From Aliiglaciecola sp. 3_MG-2023 (lineage in GTDB: Bacteria; Pseudomonadota; Gammaproteobacteria; Enterobacterales; Alteromonadaceae), in NCBI RefSeq assembly GCF_030548205.1, contig NZ_JAUORV010000004.1, forward strand, positions 248,001 through 312,000: DNA of 64,000 bases, in the 5' to 3' direction. Each line of letters opens with the position of its first letter. Position 1 is the stretch's first letter. Under the pieces are notes generated by a model, which did no database searches, had not been told where the DNA came from, and saw nothing but the letters and a program-made list of their open reading frames with translations. Made by a program: the position numbers and the translations under genes. This document shows positions 56,530-64,000 of this stretch, piece after piece.

Positions 56530-58095
56530 TTAACCTAATTTGTCAGATGCGATGCGATAACGTGGGTCTTCATTCACGTTCATTTCCACATAATCTTGTG
56601 CCTTGGTTAGCAAATTACTGCATTCGGGGCTAATGTGACGAATATGCAATTTTTTACCCTGGACTTTGTACTTATCTGCCAAACCATCAATGGCATCCAA
56701 ACCTGAAGAATCCCAGATTCGTGAATCACGGAAATCAATTACTACATCCTGCGGATCATTCTGAGGGTCAAATAAATCTCTAAAATGTAAAACCGAACCA
56801 AAGAACAACGGCCCTTCAAGATCGTAAACCTTCCAACCATCTTCATCTGTATGAGTTTTCGCGCTAATATGAGTTGCGTGTTTCCAGGCAAAAACCAACG
56901 CTGAAACAATTACACCAACAACGACCGCAATGGCTAAGTCGGCAGCAACGGTAATACCCGTAACCAAAAACAACACAAATGCGTCTTCTTTGTTTACCCC
57001 ACGCACGATGCGGAATGAAGCCCACTCAAAGGTGCCAATTACAACAATAAACATAACACCCACTAATGCGGCTAAGGGGATCATTTCGATTAACGGTGCG
57101 GCAAAAAGAATAAAACCAAGTAACACTAAAGCAGCGGTAATACCTGATAAGCGTCCACGACCACCTGAGTTAATGTTAATCATGCTTTGACCTATCATCG
57201 CACAGCCCCCCATACCACCGAAGAAGCCATTAACAGTATTGGCAACGCCTTGACCAACACATTCTTTGTTACCACGGCCTCGGGTATCTGTCATTTCATC
57301 TATTAACGACAAAGTAAGGAGTGATTCTATTAGCCCCACCAAACACAAAATGACGGAGGTAGGTAAAATGATATACAGGGTTTCCATGTTCAACGGCACC
57401 ATAGGCACAGTGAAGCTGGGTAATTCACCTGCTAAGGTAGCCGTCGCTTTTTGATCTTCAGGTAACATGCCTCTCACAAAATCAATTACTGTGCGCGCTT
57501 CTAAATCTAAACCATGAACTAATAAGGTAACAGTCACAATGGCGACAAGTGAAGCCGGAACAGCAGTGGTTAGCTTAGGTAAAAAGTAAATAATAGCCAT
57601 AGTTAATGCCACTAAACCCAACATCCAATACAGCATGCTGCCTTGCATCCACTCCTGAACGCCAAGCTCATTAACTACTTTGAATTGGCCTAATTGGGCA
57701 AGAAATATTACGATTGCTAAGCCATTTACAAAGCCCAGCATGACTGGGTAAGGCACCAAACGTATAAATTTCCCTAACCTGAAAACACCTGCGAGAATTT
57801 GCAAAATCCCGGCCAGAATGACTGCGGCAAATAAGTATTGAATATCATGCTCAGCAACTAACGCGACCATGACCACGGCCATTGCGCCCGTAGCACCAGA
57901 AATCATTCCAGGTCTACCACCAATTGCAGATGTTATTAAGCCCATCATAAAAGCGGCATAGAGGCCCACCATAGGCTCAACGCCGGCGACAAAGGCAAAG
58001 GCAACCGCTTCAGGAACCAATGCCAAGGCAACAGTTATTCCTGATAGCACGTCATTTTTGACGTTACTGTCACGGTTGGTTATCAGGTCAATCAT
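56530..58095 (-). CDS. SulP/SLC26 family anion transporter with STAS domain
   Basis: 521 residues. About a dozen membrane segments fill the first ~400; [23 protein letters not shown] and [16 protein letters not shown] are the SLC26 core motifs. A STAS domain follows (about 420-515) with [19 protein letters not shown]. The family moves sulfate, bicarbonate or other anions with protons or sodium. No neighbour tells the substrate; the nearby ppc suggests that a bicarbonate role is possible, but this is only inference. Confidence 0.93.
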   Translation of the reverse strand: MIDLITNRDSNVKNDVLSGITVALALVPEAVAFAFVAGVEPMVGLYAAFMMGLITSAIGGRPGMISGATGAMAVVMVALVAEHDIQYLFAAVILAGILQILAGVFRLGKFIRLVPYPVMLGFVNGLAIVIFLAQLGQFKVVNELGVQEWMQGSMLYWMLGLVALTMAIIYFLPKLTTAVPASLVAIVTVTLLVHGLDLEARTVIDFVRGMLPEDQKATATLAGELPSFTVPMVPLNMETLYIILPTSVILCLVGLIESLLTLSLIDEMTDTRGRGNKECVGQGVANTVNGFFGGMGGCAMIGQSMININSGGRGRLSGITAALVLLGFILFAAPLIEMIPLAALVGVMFIVVIGTFEWASFRIVRGVNKEDAFVLFLVTGITVAADLAIAVVVGVIVSALVFAWKHATHISAKTHTDEDGWKVYDLEGPLFFGSVLHFRDLFDPQNDPQDVVIDFRDSRIWDSSGLDAIDGLADKYKVQGKKLHIRHISPECSNLLTKAQDYVEMNVNEDPRYRIASDKLG

Positions 58096-58194
58096 TTACT
58101 ACCCCAAGTTTGTTATTTTATTAATTTAGTTGTTTGATCGCACATTTTAGCAGCTAAGCCAGTACAGGTCTTTTAATGGTTTGTTAAAAGACAC

Positions 58195-58223
58195 AAAAAA
58201 AGGCCGGAAAAATCCGACCTTTT
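58195..58223. terminator. terminator between sulP and fklB
   Basis: A stem with one internal mismatch (58199-58208 with 58213-58222), loop AAAA, flanked by A- and T-runs, just after the FKBP gene stop. Confidence 0.75.
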
Positions 58224-58242
58224 CAATGGATATTTGCTATTA

Positions 58243-58863
58243 CTAAGCAACGATATCTAATAGTTCCACATCAAATACTAACGTACTGAAAGGACCAATT
58301 GCACCACCTGCACCTTGCTCACCATAAGCTAAGTCGTGTGGTACGTGTAGACGCCATTTAGAACCAACAGGCATCATTTGTAATGCTTCTGTCCATCCTT
58401 TGATAACTCCGTTTACTGGGAACTCAGCAGGTTCTCCACGCTCGTATGAACTATCAAATACATTACCGTTAATTAAAGTACCGTGGTAATGTGTACGTAC
58501 TTTAGAAGTCGCAGCAGGTTTTTCACCTTCACCGGCAGTCAATACTTCATATTGTAAGCCTGAAGGAGTGACCGTAATTTCTGCACGCTTAGCATTTTCA
58601 GCTAAGTATGCGGCACCTTCTTCGATAGCACCTTTATGCTGTTCAGCTTTAGCAGCTTGCATGCGTTGGTGAATTTCGTTGAATGCAGCACCCAAGGTCT
58701 GATTGTCAACTTGGGGGGCTTGTTTAGCAAAAGCGTCTTCTAAGCCAGTTTTAACTGCTTCGATGTCAAGACCTTCAAATGGATTAGAAGCCAATTGTTC
58801 GCCCATTTGGTAACCAATACCATAACTTGCTTGAAGCTCAACACTGTTATATTTTTCTGTCAC
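58243..58863 (-). CDS. fklB: FKBP-type peptidyl-prolyl isomerase (FklB-like)
   Basis: 206 residues from GTG at 58863: AGGA lies 6 nt upstream and MTEKYNSVELQASYGIGYQMG aligns with the FklB start (quoted as SVELQASYGIG). An upstream in-frame codon gives an unrelated lead. The N-terminal helical dimerisation domain (about 1-95) precedes the FKBP domain with VRTHYHGTLINGNVFDSS and WRLHVPHDLAYGEQGAG. It helps protein folding. The lack of a signal peptide suggests the cytoplasm. Confidence 0.93.
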   Translation of the reverse strand: MTEKYNSVELQASYGIGYQMGEQLASNPFEGLDIEAVKTGLEDAFAKQAPQVDNQTLGAAFNEIHQRMQAAKAEQHKGAIEEGAAYLAENAKRAEITVTPSGLQYEVLTAGEGEKPAATSKVRTHYHGTLINGNVFDSSYERGEPAEFPVNGVIKGWTEALQMMPVGSKWRLHVPHDLAYGEQGAGGAIGPFSTLVFDVELLDIVA

Positions 58864-59117
58864 GTTATATCCTGTTTTGATTGGGAAAAGATAAAACGGC
58901 GATGATAACATAATTAAGGTGTTGCCTTGTACCCCAAAAACTAATTGGTTAGATACAAAAAGAGTAAAATAATAAAAGTCGTAAAATAAGCATCAAAATA
59001 ACCATAAAAACTTATTCAAACGGCCTAAATATATAAGAAAGTTTTAACTTTGTACCCGAACTAAAACATATTTAATAAATAATAAATTCTAATTTGTATA
59101 TTCAGTTTGGAGGATAT

Positions 59118-61742
59118 GTGAAAGAGCAACTAGCAGTTCAATTAAAGGAATCAGTACGATTTCTAGGTTCGACTCTCGGAGACACAATTAAAGCTCAGCT
59201 TGGTGAAGAGTGGCTTGAACGAATAGAGTCAGTGCGTATCGGAGGACGTAAGTCTCACTTAGGCGATACCGATTCAACTCAGCAGTTAAAAGATCTATTT
59301 GCTGAACTTAACAATGAAGATCTTCTGACAGTAGGAAGAGCATTTTCACAATTCCTAAATTTAGCCAATATTGCCGAACAGGAATTCAATAGCATTTCCA
59401 TAACAGATGACCCTGTGGAAAAGTTATTTGAACATTTAGATGACGCTAAAATCGATCAGAAAGATTTTGCGGATGCTTTCGAGCAGCTTAAAATTGACTT
59501 AGTACTTACCGCTCACCCAACAGAAGTGACCCGTCGTACCTTAATTCATAAACACGGTGAACTGGCTCGTTGCTTACGTGAAATGCATCAAAGCATGCTT
59601 TCAGACGACGAACGTGGCGAAATAGAAACCCGCATTGCCGACCTAATTAGTCAAGCTTGGCATACTGAAGAAATACGTTCTGTGCGCCCGACTCCAGTGG
59701 ATGAAGCTCGCTGGGGGTTCTCGGTCATCGAAAACTCATTATGGGATGCCGTTCCTGCCTTTATCCGTACTTTAGATAAAAAAGTAAACAACAAATTCGG
59801 TATTTCTTTACCCATTGATGCATCACCGGTGCAATTTAGTTCATGGATGGGGGGTGATCGCGATGGTAACCCTAACGTTACATCAAAAATTACCCAAGAA
59901 GTTTTATTATTAGCCAGAAAACGGGCGGCTAAACTCTTTGCTAAAGATATTGACGGTCTGCAAGTAGAACTGTCTATGGGTGATTGTAATCAAGCCTTAA
60001 AAGATATTGTCGGTGAAGATAAGCTAGAACCCTATCGAGCCTTACTACGCCCTCTTTATCATAGGCTCGCTAAAACTCAAGAAGGTATCGAAGACTTCTT
60101 AGCTGGTCACCAAGTAGATGACAGTAATTGGGTTACCTCCCAAGATGAGTTACTTTCACCTTTGTTAGTTTGCTACGAATCCTTGCATGCATGCGGTATG
60201 CAAGTAATCGCTGATGGCAAATTACTCGACACCATTCGACGAGTACATTGTTTTGGTGTGCACTTACTCAAGCTTGATATTCGACAAGATTCAGAGCGTC
60301 ACGCTCAAGTATTCGGTGAATTAACACGTTACTTCGGCATGGGTGACTACATGCATTGGAGTGAAGAAGATAAGCAAGCGTTCTTATTAAAGGAATTAGG
60401 CTCAAAACGGCCATTAATCCCAGAAAATTGGGAACCATCAGCAGAAGTCCAGGAAGTATTAGATACCTGTCGTATTATCGCTAAAAACAATCGACAAGGC
60501 TTTGGCATTTATATTATTTCAATGGCAAGTTTACCCTCTGACGTACTTGCCGTGCAGCTTTTACTTAAAGATACGGGTGTGGATTGGCCTATGCCTGTTG
60601 CCCCGTTATTTGAAACATTGGATGACTTAAATAACGCCGCATCGGTCATGACCCAATTACTCAGTATTGATTGGTATCGCGGCTACATTCAAGGCACTCA
60701 GTATGTCATGATAGGTTATTCAGATTCGGCGAAAGATGCAGGGGCTTTAGCCGCTGGTTGGGCACAATATGAGTCTCAAGAAGCCTTAGTGAAACTCGCA
60801 GATGAATTTGATACCAAGTTAACCTTGTTCCATGGTCGTGGTGGTACAATTGGCCGAGGCGGGTTACCTGCTCATGCTGCCATCCACTCACAACCTCCAG
60901 GTTCACTTACTGGTGGTTTCAGGGTCACTGAACAGGGTGAAACAATACGCTATAAATTTGGTATGCCAGAGCTTGCTAAAGGAAGCTTAGGTTTATATGC
61001 AAGCGCGATTCTAGAAGCAATTTTGTTTCCGCCCCCTAAACCTAAACAAGAGTGGCGAGAAGCCATCACGTCCATGGCCAACGAAGGCCGTGATAACTAT
61101 CGCAAGATAGTTCGTCATGATGAAAACTTTGTCCCTTATTTCAGAGTGGCAACCCCAGAGCAAGAACTTGGAAAATTGCCCCTAGGAAGTCGCCCCGCGA
61201 AACGCAAACCCACTGGCGGTATTGAAAGCCTTAGAGCCATCCCATGGATCTTTGCCTGGGCGCAAACTCGCTTAGTATTGCCGTCTTGGTTAGGGTCTAT
61301 GAAAGCTGTGACTGATTACTATCAATCAGGTCAACAACAAACCATAGATGACATGTTGGAAAACTGGCCCTTCTTCCACTCGCGCTTATCGATGCTTGAT
61401 ATGGTGTTTAATAAAGCAGACACCAGAATAAGCAAAGAATATGATGATCGTCTTGTACCGGCTGAATTGCAGTATTTTGGTGAAGCATTGAGAACCGAGC
61501 TAGATGAAAGCATTGAATCTTTGCTCAAATTATTAGGCCAAGAGACTGTAATGGAAACGGATCCGCGAGGAAAAGAATCCATGAGTATTAGAGCGGGTTA
61601 CTTGCAACCTTTGCACTTCTTGCAAATTGAATTGTTATCTAGAATAAGAAAATTAGATGACAGTCAACACGATGCGTTATTGGAAAGAGCAATGATGGTA
61701 ACCATCGCAGGTATTGCTGTGGGCATGCGTAATACAGGTTAA
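59118..61742 (+). CDS. ppc: phosphoenolpyruvate carboxylase
   Basis: 874 residues from GTG at 59118, with GGAGG 4 nt upstream; a TTG at 59094 has no ribosome site. VLTAHPTEVTRRT holds the catalytic His, SWMGGDRDGNPNVT and FHGRGGTIGRGG are the PEP and glycine-loop motifs, and the C-terminus ends MRNTG. It makes oxaloacetate from PEP and bicarbonate, refilling the TCA cycle. It is convergent with mdh, which uses oxaloacetate; a terminator lies between them. Confidence 0.98.
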   Translation: MKEQLAVQLKESVRFLGSTLGDTIKAQLGEEWLERIESVRIGGRKSHLGDTDSTQQLKDLFAELNNEDLLTVGRAFSQFLNLANIAEQEFNSISITDDPVEKLFEHLDDAKIDQKDFADAFEQLKIDLVLTAHPTEVTRRTLIHKHGELARCLREMHQSMLSDDERGEIETRIADLISQAWHTEEIRSVRPTPVDEARWGFSVIENSLWDAVPAFIRTLDKKVNNKFGISLPIDASPVQFSSWMGGDRDGNPNVTSKITQEVLLLARKRAAKLFAKDIDGLQVELSMGDCNQALKDIVGEDKLEPYRALLRPLYHRLAKTQEGIEDFLAGHQVDDSNWVTSQDELLSPLLVCYESLHACGMQVIADGKLLDTIRRVHCFGVHLLKLDIRQDSERHAQVFGELTRYFGMGDYMHWSEEDKQAFLLKELGSKRPLIPENWEPSAEVQEVLDTCRIIAKNNRQGFGIYIISMASLPSDVLAVQLLLKDTGVDWPMPVAPLFETLDDLNNAASVMTQLLSIDWYRGYIQGTQYVMIGYSDSAKDAGALAAGWAQYESQEALVKLADEFDTKLTLFHGRGGTIGRGGLPAHAAIHSQPPGSLTGGFRVTEQGETIRYKFGMPELAKGSLGLYASAILEAILFPPPKPKQEWREAITSMANEGRDNYRKIVRHDENFVPYFRVATPEQELGKLPLGSRPAKRKPTGGIESLRAIPWIFAWAQTRLVLPSWLGSMKAVTDYYQSGQQQTIDDMLENWPFFHSRLSMLDMVFNKADTRISKEYDDRLVPAELQYFGEALRTELDESIESLLKLLGQETVMETDPRGKESMSIRAGYLQPLHFLQIELLSRIRKLDDSQHDALLERAMMVTIAGIAVGMRNTG

Positions 61743-61765
61743 TTCTGGCTGAACTAGCCTGCATA

Positions 61766-61801
61766 AAAAAGCCCCTTGTAGTTAACTACAAGGGGCTTTT
61801 T
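61766..61801. terminator. bidirectional terminator between ppc and mdh
   Basis: A perfect 16-bp stem (61766-61781 with 61786-61801), loop TTAA, AAAAAGCCCC/GGGGCTTTTT ends. Serves both convergent genes. Confidence 0.95.
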
Positions 61802-61827
61802 GTTAGGTTCGGTAATAGGTTAAATGC

Positions 61828-62763
61828 TTAACCTTTTACGAATTTAACACCTAACTCAATATCGCCACGCAAACCGTCAAGCATTGAATCTTTTGCGTTT
61901 TGTTCAAATTCACTCAACTCACCGTAGGGTAGAATTTCTTCTACACCGTTAGGACCTAGTCTTACAGGGTGAGAGAAGAATACTGCGTCGTCTGAGTTGG
62001 TTTCAACATAAGTATATTCAACCACGTTGTCGCCTTTCATAGCAGCTACTAGAGACAAACAGAATCTTGCCGCAGCTTGACCCATTGACAAAGTAGCAGA
62101 TCCGCCACCGGCTTTTGCTTCAACAACTTCAGTACCAGCGTTTTGAATGCGAGTAGTTAAACTTGCTATTTCATCATCGCTAAATGTCACACCTTCAACT
62201 TGTGAAAGTAGAGGTAAAATAGTTGTACCAGAGTGACCACCAATAACTGGAACGTGCACACTAGTAGAGCTCAAACCTTTCAATTCAGCTACAAAAGTTT
62301 CAGAACGGATAACATCAAGAGTAGTTACACCGAACAATTTGTTTTTGTTGTAAACACCCTTAGCTTTTAACGTTTCTGCAGCAATCGCAACAGTAGTGTT
62401 AACTGGGTTGGTAATAATACATGTACATGCATCAGGACAGTTATCCGCAATACCTTCAACTAGGTTCTTAACGATACCCGCATTGATATTGAACAAATCA
62501 GAACGATCCATACCTGGTTTACGAGGTACCCCTGCTGGGATCAAAACAATATCACAACCTTGTAACGCAGTTGCTAAATCATCTTTACCAAAACCTTCAA
62601 CTTTTACGTCTGTAGGGATGTGGCTCAAATCAACTGCCACTCCTGGCACAACAGGTGCAACATCATATAAAGCTAACTCGGAACCAGCTGGTAACTGGGT
62701 TTTCAATAAAAGAGAAAGGGCCTGACCGATACCGCCTGCAGCACCTAATACCGCTACTTTCAT
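61828..62763 (-). CDS. mdh: malate dehydrogenase
   Basis: 311 residues from ATG at 62763 (AGGAG 7 nt upstream). [14 protein letters not shown] is the NAD loop, [17 protein letters not shown] follows, and [13 protein letters not shown] contains the catalytic His. E. coli-type enzyme, 312 residues there. It interconverts malate and oxaloacetate in the TCA cycle. Its divergence from argR is conserved in gammaproteobacteria. Confidence 0.98.
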   Translation of the reverse strand: MKVAVLGAAGGIGQALSLLLKTQLPAGSELALYDVAPVVPGVAVDLSHIPTDVKVEGFGKDDLATALQGCDIVLIPAGVPRKPGMDRSDLFNINAGIVKNLVEGIADNCPDACTCIITNPVNTTVAIAAETLKAKGVYNKNKLFGVTTLDVIRSETFVAELKGLSSTSVHVPVIGGHSGTTILPLLSQVEGVTFSDDEIASLTTRIQNAGTEVVEAKAGGGSATLSMGQAAARFCLSLVAAMKGDNVVEYTYVETNSDDAVFFSHPVRLGPNGVEEILPYGELSEFEQNAKDSMLDGLRGDIELGVKFVKG

Positions 62764-63068
62764 AGTTGTCTCCTGTGGGACTATTAAATTGACGGCAAAC
62801 CATAGAGTAAGCCGCATGAAAAAACAATTTATTGTGGTGAATGTTCACTATCTGTTTTGCAATATAACTCTTTTAGCCTAACATTCAGTTAGTTTTTAAG
62901 GCTTAACAGAATATATGGGTTAGATGCTACGAATTCAATACTTAGTAGTAACTCAAAACAGACACTTTAACTATATGATATTAATGCAAAGTATTTTGCT
63001 GCTTGTAAACAAGGCTACCTACCCTGTTTAGATTGTGTCAAACTATAGCAGTTAATAGCGAGGGTGGC
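62764..63068. other. mdh-argR intergenic region
   Basis: 305 bp with no gene. It has a small palindrome GTGAA-TG-TTCAC (62837-62848) and AT-rich sequence that could hold the two divergent promoters and an ARG box. I could not identify a convincing ARG box (TGAAT-N4-ATTCA) or -10/-35 pair. Confidence 0.4.
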
Positions 63069-63533
63069 ATGTCTAATACAAAACAAGAAGAATTGGTCAA
63101 AGCATTTAAAGATATTTTAAAAACGGAAAGCTTTGGCTCTCAAGGTGAAATTGTTGATGCACTAACGGAACAAGGCTTTGGCAGTATTAGTCAATCCAAG
63201 GTTTCCCGTATGCTAAGTAAATTTGGCGCGGTACGCACCCGCAATGCGCGCGGTGACATGGTTTACTGTTTGCCACCAGAGATGGGAATGCCCACGGCAA
63301 AAAGCCCATTGCGTCAATTAGTATTAGATATTGTGCACAACAATGTCATGGTAATCATTCGTACCAGTCCAGGGGCCGCGCAACTAATTGCCCGCTTACT
63401 CGATTCTCTTAGCCAAAAAGACGGCGTACTAGGCACTATTGCTGGAGACGATACGATTTTTATCGCACCTGCTGACATCAGCAATATTGAAGAAACCCGT
63501 AAAAAAGTTGAAGCCCTATTTGAGAATGTTTAA
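63069..63533 (+). CDS. argR: arginine repressor ArgR
   Basis: 154 residues from ATG at 63069 (GAGG upstream); an in-frame ATG at 63033 gives an atypical lead. The N-terminal winged helix has [26 protein letters not shown] and the C-terminal hexamer domain has [14 protein letters not shown] and [12 protein letters not shown], with the arginine-binding Gly-Asp-Asp. ArgR hexamers repress arginine synthesis. Orientation opposite mdh is conserved. Confidence 0.96.
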   Translation: MSNTKQEELVKAFKDILKTESFGSQGEIVDALTEQGFGSISQSKVSRMLSKFGAVRTRNARGDMVYCLPPEMGMPTAKSPLRQLVLDIVHNNVMVIIRTSPGAAQLIARLLDSLSQKDGVLGTIAGDDTIFIAPADISNIEETRKKVEALFENV

Positions 63534-63614
63534 CGATTTTCACTCTAACAAATAGGCAGCTACCCGTTTCAACTATAAATTAAAACGTGACATTACCCTT
63601 TAGAGATCCTTTCG

Positions 63615-63620
63615 TATAAT
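63615..63620 (+). promoter_or_regulatory. -10 of the ABC-ATPase gene
   Basis: TATAAT lies 16 bp before the ATG at 63637. A possible -35 TTACCC (63593) is only a 3/6 match with 16-bp spacing. Confidence 0.4.
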
Positions 63621-63636
63621 TGTGAGTTGTTTAGCA

Positions 63637-64000
63637 ATGATAACTATCGAGCATTTTCATCATCCTAAATTAGCCGTAAAATCTTGGCGAATTTGTAAAC
63701 ATAGCGCCGTAGCGGTGTTAGGCAAAAATGGTTCAGGGAAACAATTTGTCGACCAACTTCTGTTAGGAAAATTAAATAATGCCGAATACAGCAGCTTAAA
63801 TTTACCCGCAAGGGATTTAGTTGCACTGGTGTCTTTTGAAACCTTGCAGGCCGTATATGAAAACGAATTAAAGATTGATGAAACCGATATCACCGATGAA
63901 ATTGATTTTGGCACTCCGGCAAAAGACTTTTTACCCCAAGACAAACTTGACCACCCATTTATTGCCAGCTTCCACTTAGAACATCGCCTTGATACCGGTT
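63637..64000 (+). CDS. ABC-type ATPase, possibly ModF-like, partial at right edge
   Basis: The plus strand is open for 121 codons from ATG at 63637 to the window end. The start reads MITIEHFHHPKLAVKSWRI, then a Walker A variant GKNGSGKQFVD, and further VALVSFETLQAVYENELKID. The GKNGSGKS-like loop with a following acidic stretch resembles ModF/PhrA-type double ATPase proteins linked to molybdate. Only the first ~120 residues are visible, so the identity is tentative. A minus-strand open frame at 63660-63944 is its shadow. Confidence 0.6.
   Translation, partial: MITIEHFHHPKLAVKSWRICKHSAVAVLGKNGSGKQFVDQLLLGKLNNAEYSSLNLPARDLVALVSFETLQAVYENELKIDETDITDEIDFGTPAKDFLPQDKLDHPFIASFHLEHRLDTG

Noticed and set aside
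62837-62848. ARG box candidate before argR
   Set aside because: The palindrome GTGAA-TG-TTCAC does not have the TGAAT-N4-ATTCA spacing.
63660-63944. Minus-strand open frame at the right edge
   Set aside because: It lies opposite the ABC-ATPase start with Walker A; the plus-strand frame has the family motif.

Overview
The window looks like chromosomal DNA of a marine gammaproteobacterium of the Alteromonadales (Paraglaciecola/Glaciecola/Alteromonas type). This rests on the low GC content, the order rpsU-yqeY-dnaG-rpoD, the MipA/DUF3019/two-component cluster, the ExeM-type nuclease, the many lipoproteins and secreted proteins, and the close resemblance of the core proteins to E. coli and Vibrio homologues. 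No phage, insertion sequence, tRNA, rRNA or CRISPR array was seen. Genus placement is an inference from gene content.

Layout. 1-5.4 kb: a phosphate-response block, all on the minus strand: phoB, phoR, a PstS-type phosphate-binding protein and a 2OG-Fe(II) prolyl-hydroxylase-like enzyme, followed by a beta-helix lipoprotein that runs off the left edge. 5.6-13.5 kb: an unusual histidine kinase, rdgC, an HDOD protein, an M49-like metallopeptidase lipoprotein and a GGDEF-EAL protein. 13.5-23.5 kb: housekeeping genes (HIT protein, uppP, folK, folB, plsY, tsaD, rpsU, yqeY, dnaG, rpoD) and one PEP-CTERM-like secreted protein. 23.5-24.1 kb: a five-unit array of paired REP hairpins. 24.1-32.7 kb: a small lipase-like enzyme, an unknown secreted protein, an RND efflux pair, a lipoprotein Nudix enzyme and an acyl-CoA dehydrogenase. 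32.8-40.3 kb: a giant secreted nuclease, a DUF3016 protein and a beta-propeller lipoprotein. 40.5-44.2 kb: MipA/DUF3019/response regulator/histidine kinase and a small unknown. 44.4-49.8 kb: the complete rutABCDEF pyrimidine-degradation operon with divergent rutR. 50-56 kb: ccoG-srkA, then a cobalamin riboswitch with btuB and two dsbA paralogues, then a second REP array. 56.5-64 kb: sulP, an FKBP isomerase, ppc, mdh, argR and the start of an ABC-ATPase gene.

How the parts connect. The clearest thread is phosphate starvation. Three minus-strand promoters (the left-edge lipoprotein, phoB, and the 1455-residue nuclease) each carry two CTGTCAT-like heptamers 4 bp apart, and each has a -10-like hexamer exactly 10 bp downstream, which is the architecture of PhoB-activated promoters. 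The nuclease would release phosphate from extracellular DNA, PstS would bind it and PhoBR would regulate the response. A second thread is nutrient scavenging: uracil breakdown under RutR, and B12 uptake by BtuB under its riboswitch.

Most novel-looking: (i) a BIME-like repeat family of two different GTAG-headed hairpins that share a TTTA loop, in two tandem arrays (20 intact copies in the window); (ii) the endonuclease I / lamin-tail / ExeM fusion with a dockerin-like CTR..C tail under a Pho box; (iii) a prolyl-4-hydroxylase-type oxygenase inside the phoBR-pstS operon; (iv) a Nudix hydrolase with a lipoprotein signal. No wholly new defence or mobile system was found.
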